The translations under genes and the position numbers were made by a program. The notes beneath the pieces were generated by a model, which was given only the letters and a program-made list of their open reading frames with translations, made no database searches and was not told the origin of the DNA. A stretch of 64,000 bases of DNA from Whitmania pigra (Eukaryota; Annelida; Clitellata; Hirudinida; Haemopidae): assembly GCA_021613335.1 (NCBI GenBank), contig JAJTWR010000329.1, forward strand, positions 327,501-391,500. The letters run 5' to 3'. Below, piece after piece: positions 62,309-64,000 of this stretch; the stretch's first letter is position 1; each line of letters starts with the position of its first letter.

Positions 62309-63790
62309 CTGCCAAAATAAGAATTTTAAAATGCAATGAACTCAATAAACAGCAGGACATCCACTCAAGCATGACAGAGGTGCACGAGGGAGTTTGCCCT
62401 GAGAAGCCTCGATCAGCTCTCAACACTTTCTATAGAAAGGTTCTTGAAACACCCTTGAATTAAGAGCTCCGGGTGTGGATTATTTTTATTGTTCATTCAA
62501 ATGTCGTCTGCTAAGTTTGTTCTGTCAACAATTTCTTAAGTTTCAAACAATTCGAAGAACCCACTTTCTCAAATTATTCTACAATGAAAGCAGTGGAAAT
62601 AGAGGTGTGAGTAGTGCTTAGATTGCAGAGACCATGCTTTTATACTGTCAGTCATCTATCTTTAGATTCCATTCTGCAACATAGCCTAATGCAGAATTAA
62701 TAAGTGACTAACGGGAAAGGAAATGAGCCAATAAGCCATCCGATGCACATGCATTACGTTAGAGTTAAAAATTCCCCTTCACAGAAATTTGGATGACTTA
62801 GTGAGATTTCTATTAGTTAAACAGTTAAACATCGTTTAATAAAAACCAAACAATCGGGTCTTAAATGTCGCAGCAAGAGAATGTTGCAGCAAGAGAATGT
62901 TGCACGTGCATGCCTCAAAATAAGATCTCGCACATCACAACATCTGAAGGGTTGCCCTCATATTGACTTTGCAAATGTGAAAGAAGCTCTACCTGGCTGG
63001 GTGAAAGTGATTTAATCACCAGGCAATCAACAGGTGAGATGTTGACTGCCAATCAGTGAGAGAGTGCCCGAACCAAATGCCTGCTACACAGGAGTGGGTG
63101 TAAACTTAATACCCTGAATTCCTGGCCAAGCTACTTTTAACCTATCTCATACTATGCTCTTTCTACTGCATTTCTCTATCTTGGTTCACTTTTGAACAAG
63201 ATCACAAGTAAAAGATGCACAAATATCATAAAAGTTGTATATTATTCTTACATTATTCTTATAGTTTATGTATTCACCAAGTAAAAGATGCACAAATATC
63301 AGAAAAGTTGTATATTATTCTTACATTATTCTTATAGTTTATGTATTCACCTGTAGCACAAAATATCTGTTCATAATTTAAATTTGAACTTAAATTTTAT
63401 TTTTTTAGAAACATGAACCATGTCTTAAAAAAATATACACCTCACAATTTCATAATAAGCCACCAAAAGTCTAAATCTAAAAAAAAGGCTAAAGAGATTG
63501 TGCGTAACACTTTCGCAAGGAAAGTTAAATTCGCAAGCTGCTTAACTTAGATTTACGAAATAATATGAACATGGACACAAGTCTAAAACATAGCGAATTC
63601 ATGGTTGTTCAAAAGTTAAATCCACTAAATATACAACCAATAGCTTTGTTTTAATTCGGTGAATACCTTTGACTGAATTAGGCCAACCGATAATAGAAAC
63701 CGTTACTTAATTAGTTAATATATTAGCGATAATGGAACTAATTGATTTAATAATAGACTGCCCGAAGCCAGAAATGAAAAATGAACTCAC
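62309..63790 (-). other. 5' region and probable first intron of the zinc-finger gene
   Basis: The acceptor at 62309-62310 needs an upstream exon. On the minus strand a GGAATAGA|GTGAGT donor at 63790 could end a non-coding first exon at about 63791-63900. The interval also holds a 73-base tandem pair (63205-63351) and a short AGCAAGAGAATGTTGC repeat at about 62870. No other gene is visible. Confidence 0.35.
63205..63351. repeat. Two-copy tandem repeat, 73 bp
   Basis: The block from CAAGTAAAAGATGCACAAAT to TATGTATTCAC occurs twice back to back with a single visible difference (ATAAAAG/AGAAAAG). Confidence 0.95.
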
Positions 63791-64000
63791 TCTATTCCAA
63801 ACATCTTCAAAGCTAATGTCGATTTCTCTGTGGTAACGACTAATGAAAACCGTTCACCGACGAAGAGCGGCCAAAGTGCCACCCGATAAAATCCACACAA
63901 AACAAATTACGTCGATGCAAACTTACCATAAACTTTAAGTAAGTCTGTTAAATTTAATTTTACTAAATTTTTAAACTAGGCATAAATTAAATAAGTGATC

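Overview
This is animal (metazoan) nuclear DNA: AT-rich, with short GT-AG introns, microsatellites throughout, and genes known only from animals. The translated genes and splice sites fit the standard genetic code. Two seven-repeat protocadherins, a Ty3/Gypsy element, a CR1/jockey-like LINE and very long ATC/ATA/CATC arrays suggest a lophotrochozoan. A leech-like annelid is my best guess, but it is a guess.

Layout. 1-137: the 3' end of an unidentified gene. 4160-11545 (+): protocadherin 1, four exons, all joined in phase 0. 22304-30011 (+): protocadherin 2, with a one-exon ectodomain and a distal cytoplasmic exon. The two are tandem paralogues, each with its own cytoplasmic-tail exon. 35703-37535 (+): a ten-exon NELF-E gene (RNA-binding subunit of the transcription-pausing complex NELF). 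39262-41849 (-): an eight-exon gene I do not recognise; a 578-bp inverted-repeat transposon carrying telomere-like repeats sits on the splice donor of its seventh exon. 42465-44882 (+): a 5'-truncated, broken Ty3/Gypsy retrotransposon with its 3' LTR. 45263-54185: a tandem duplication of 4-5 kb, each copy holding an eleven-exon leucine-rich-repeat-like gene on the minus strand; the second copy has a premature stop. 56818-59151 (+): a five-exon YDJC carbohydrate deacetylase gene whose first intron holds a degenerate LINE ending about a dozen bases before the splice acceptor. 60890-62296 (-): a three-finger C2H2 zinc-finger gene.

The genes do not form one pathway. The protocadherins are a local family of adhesion receptors; NELF-E, YDJC and the zinc-finger protein are unrelated single genes. 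Much of the rest is intergenic or intronic sequence with satellite arrays and transposon remnants.

Exon-intron models were built by eye from reading frame, GT/AG sites and phase agreement; for NELF-E and YDJC also from recalled family similarity. Transcription starts and 5' non-coding exons are mostly not visible. I saw no convincing tRNA, rRNA or CRISPR.
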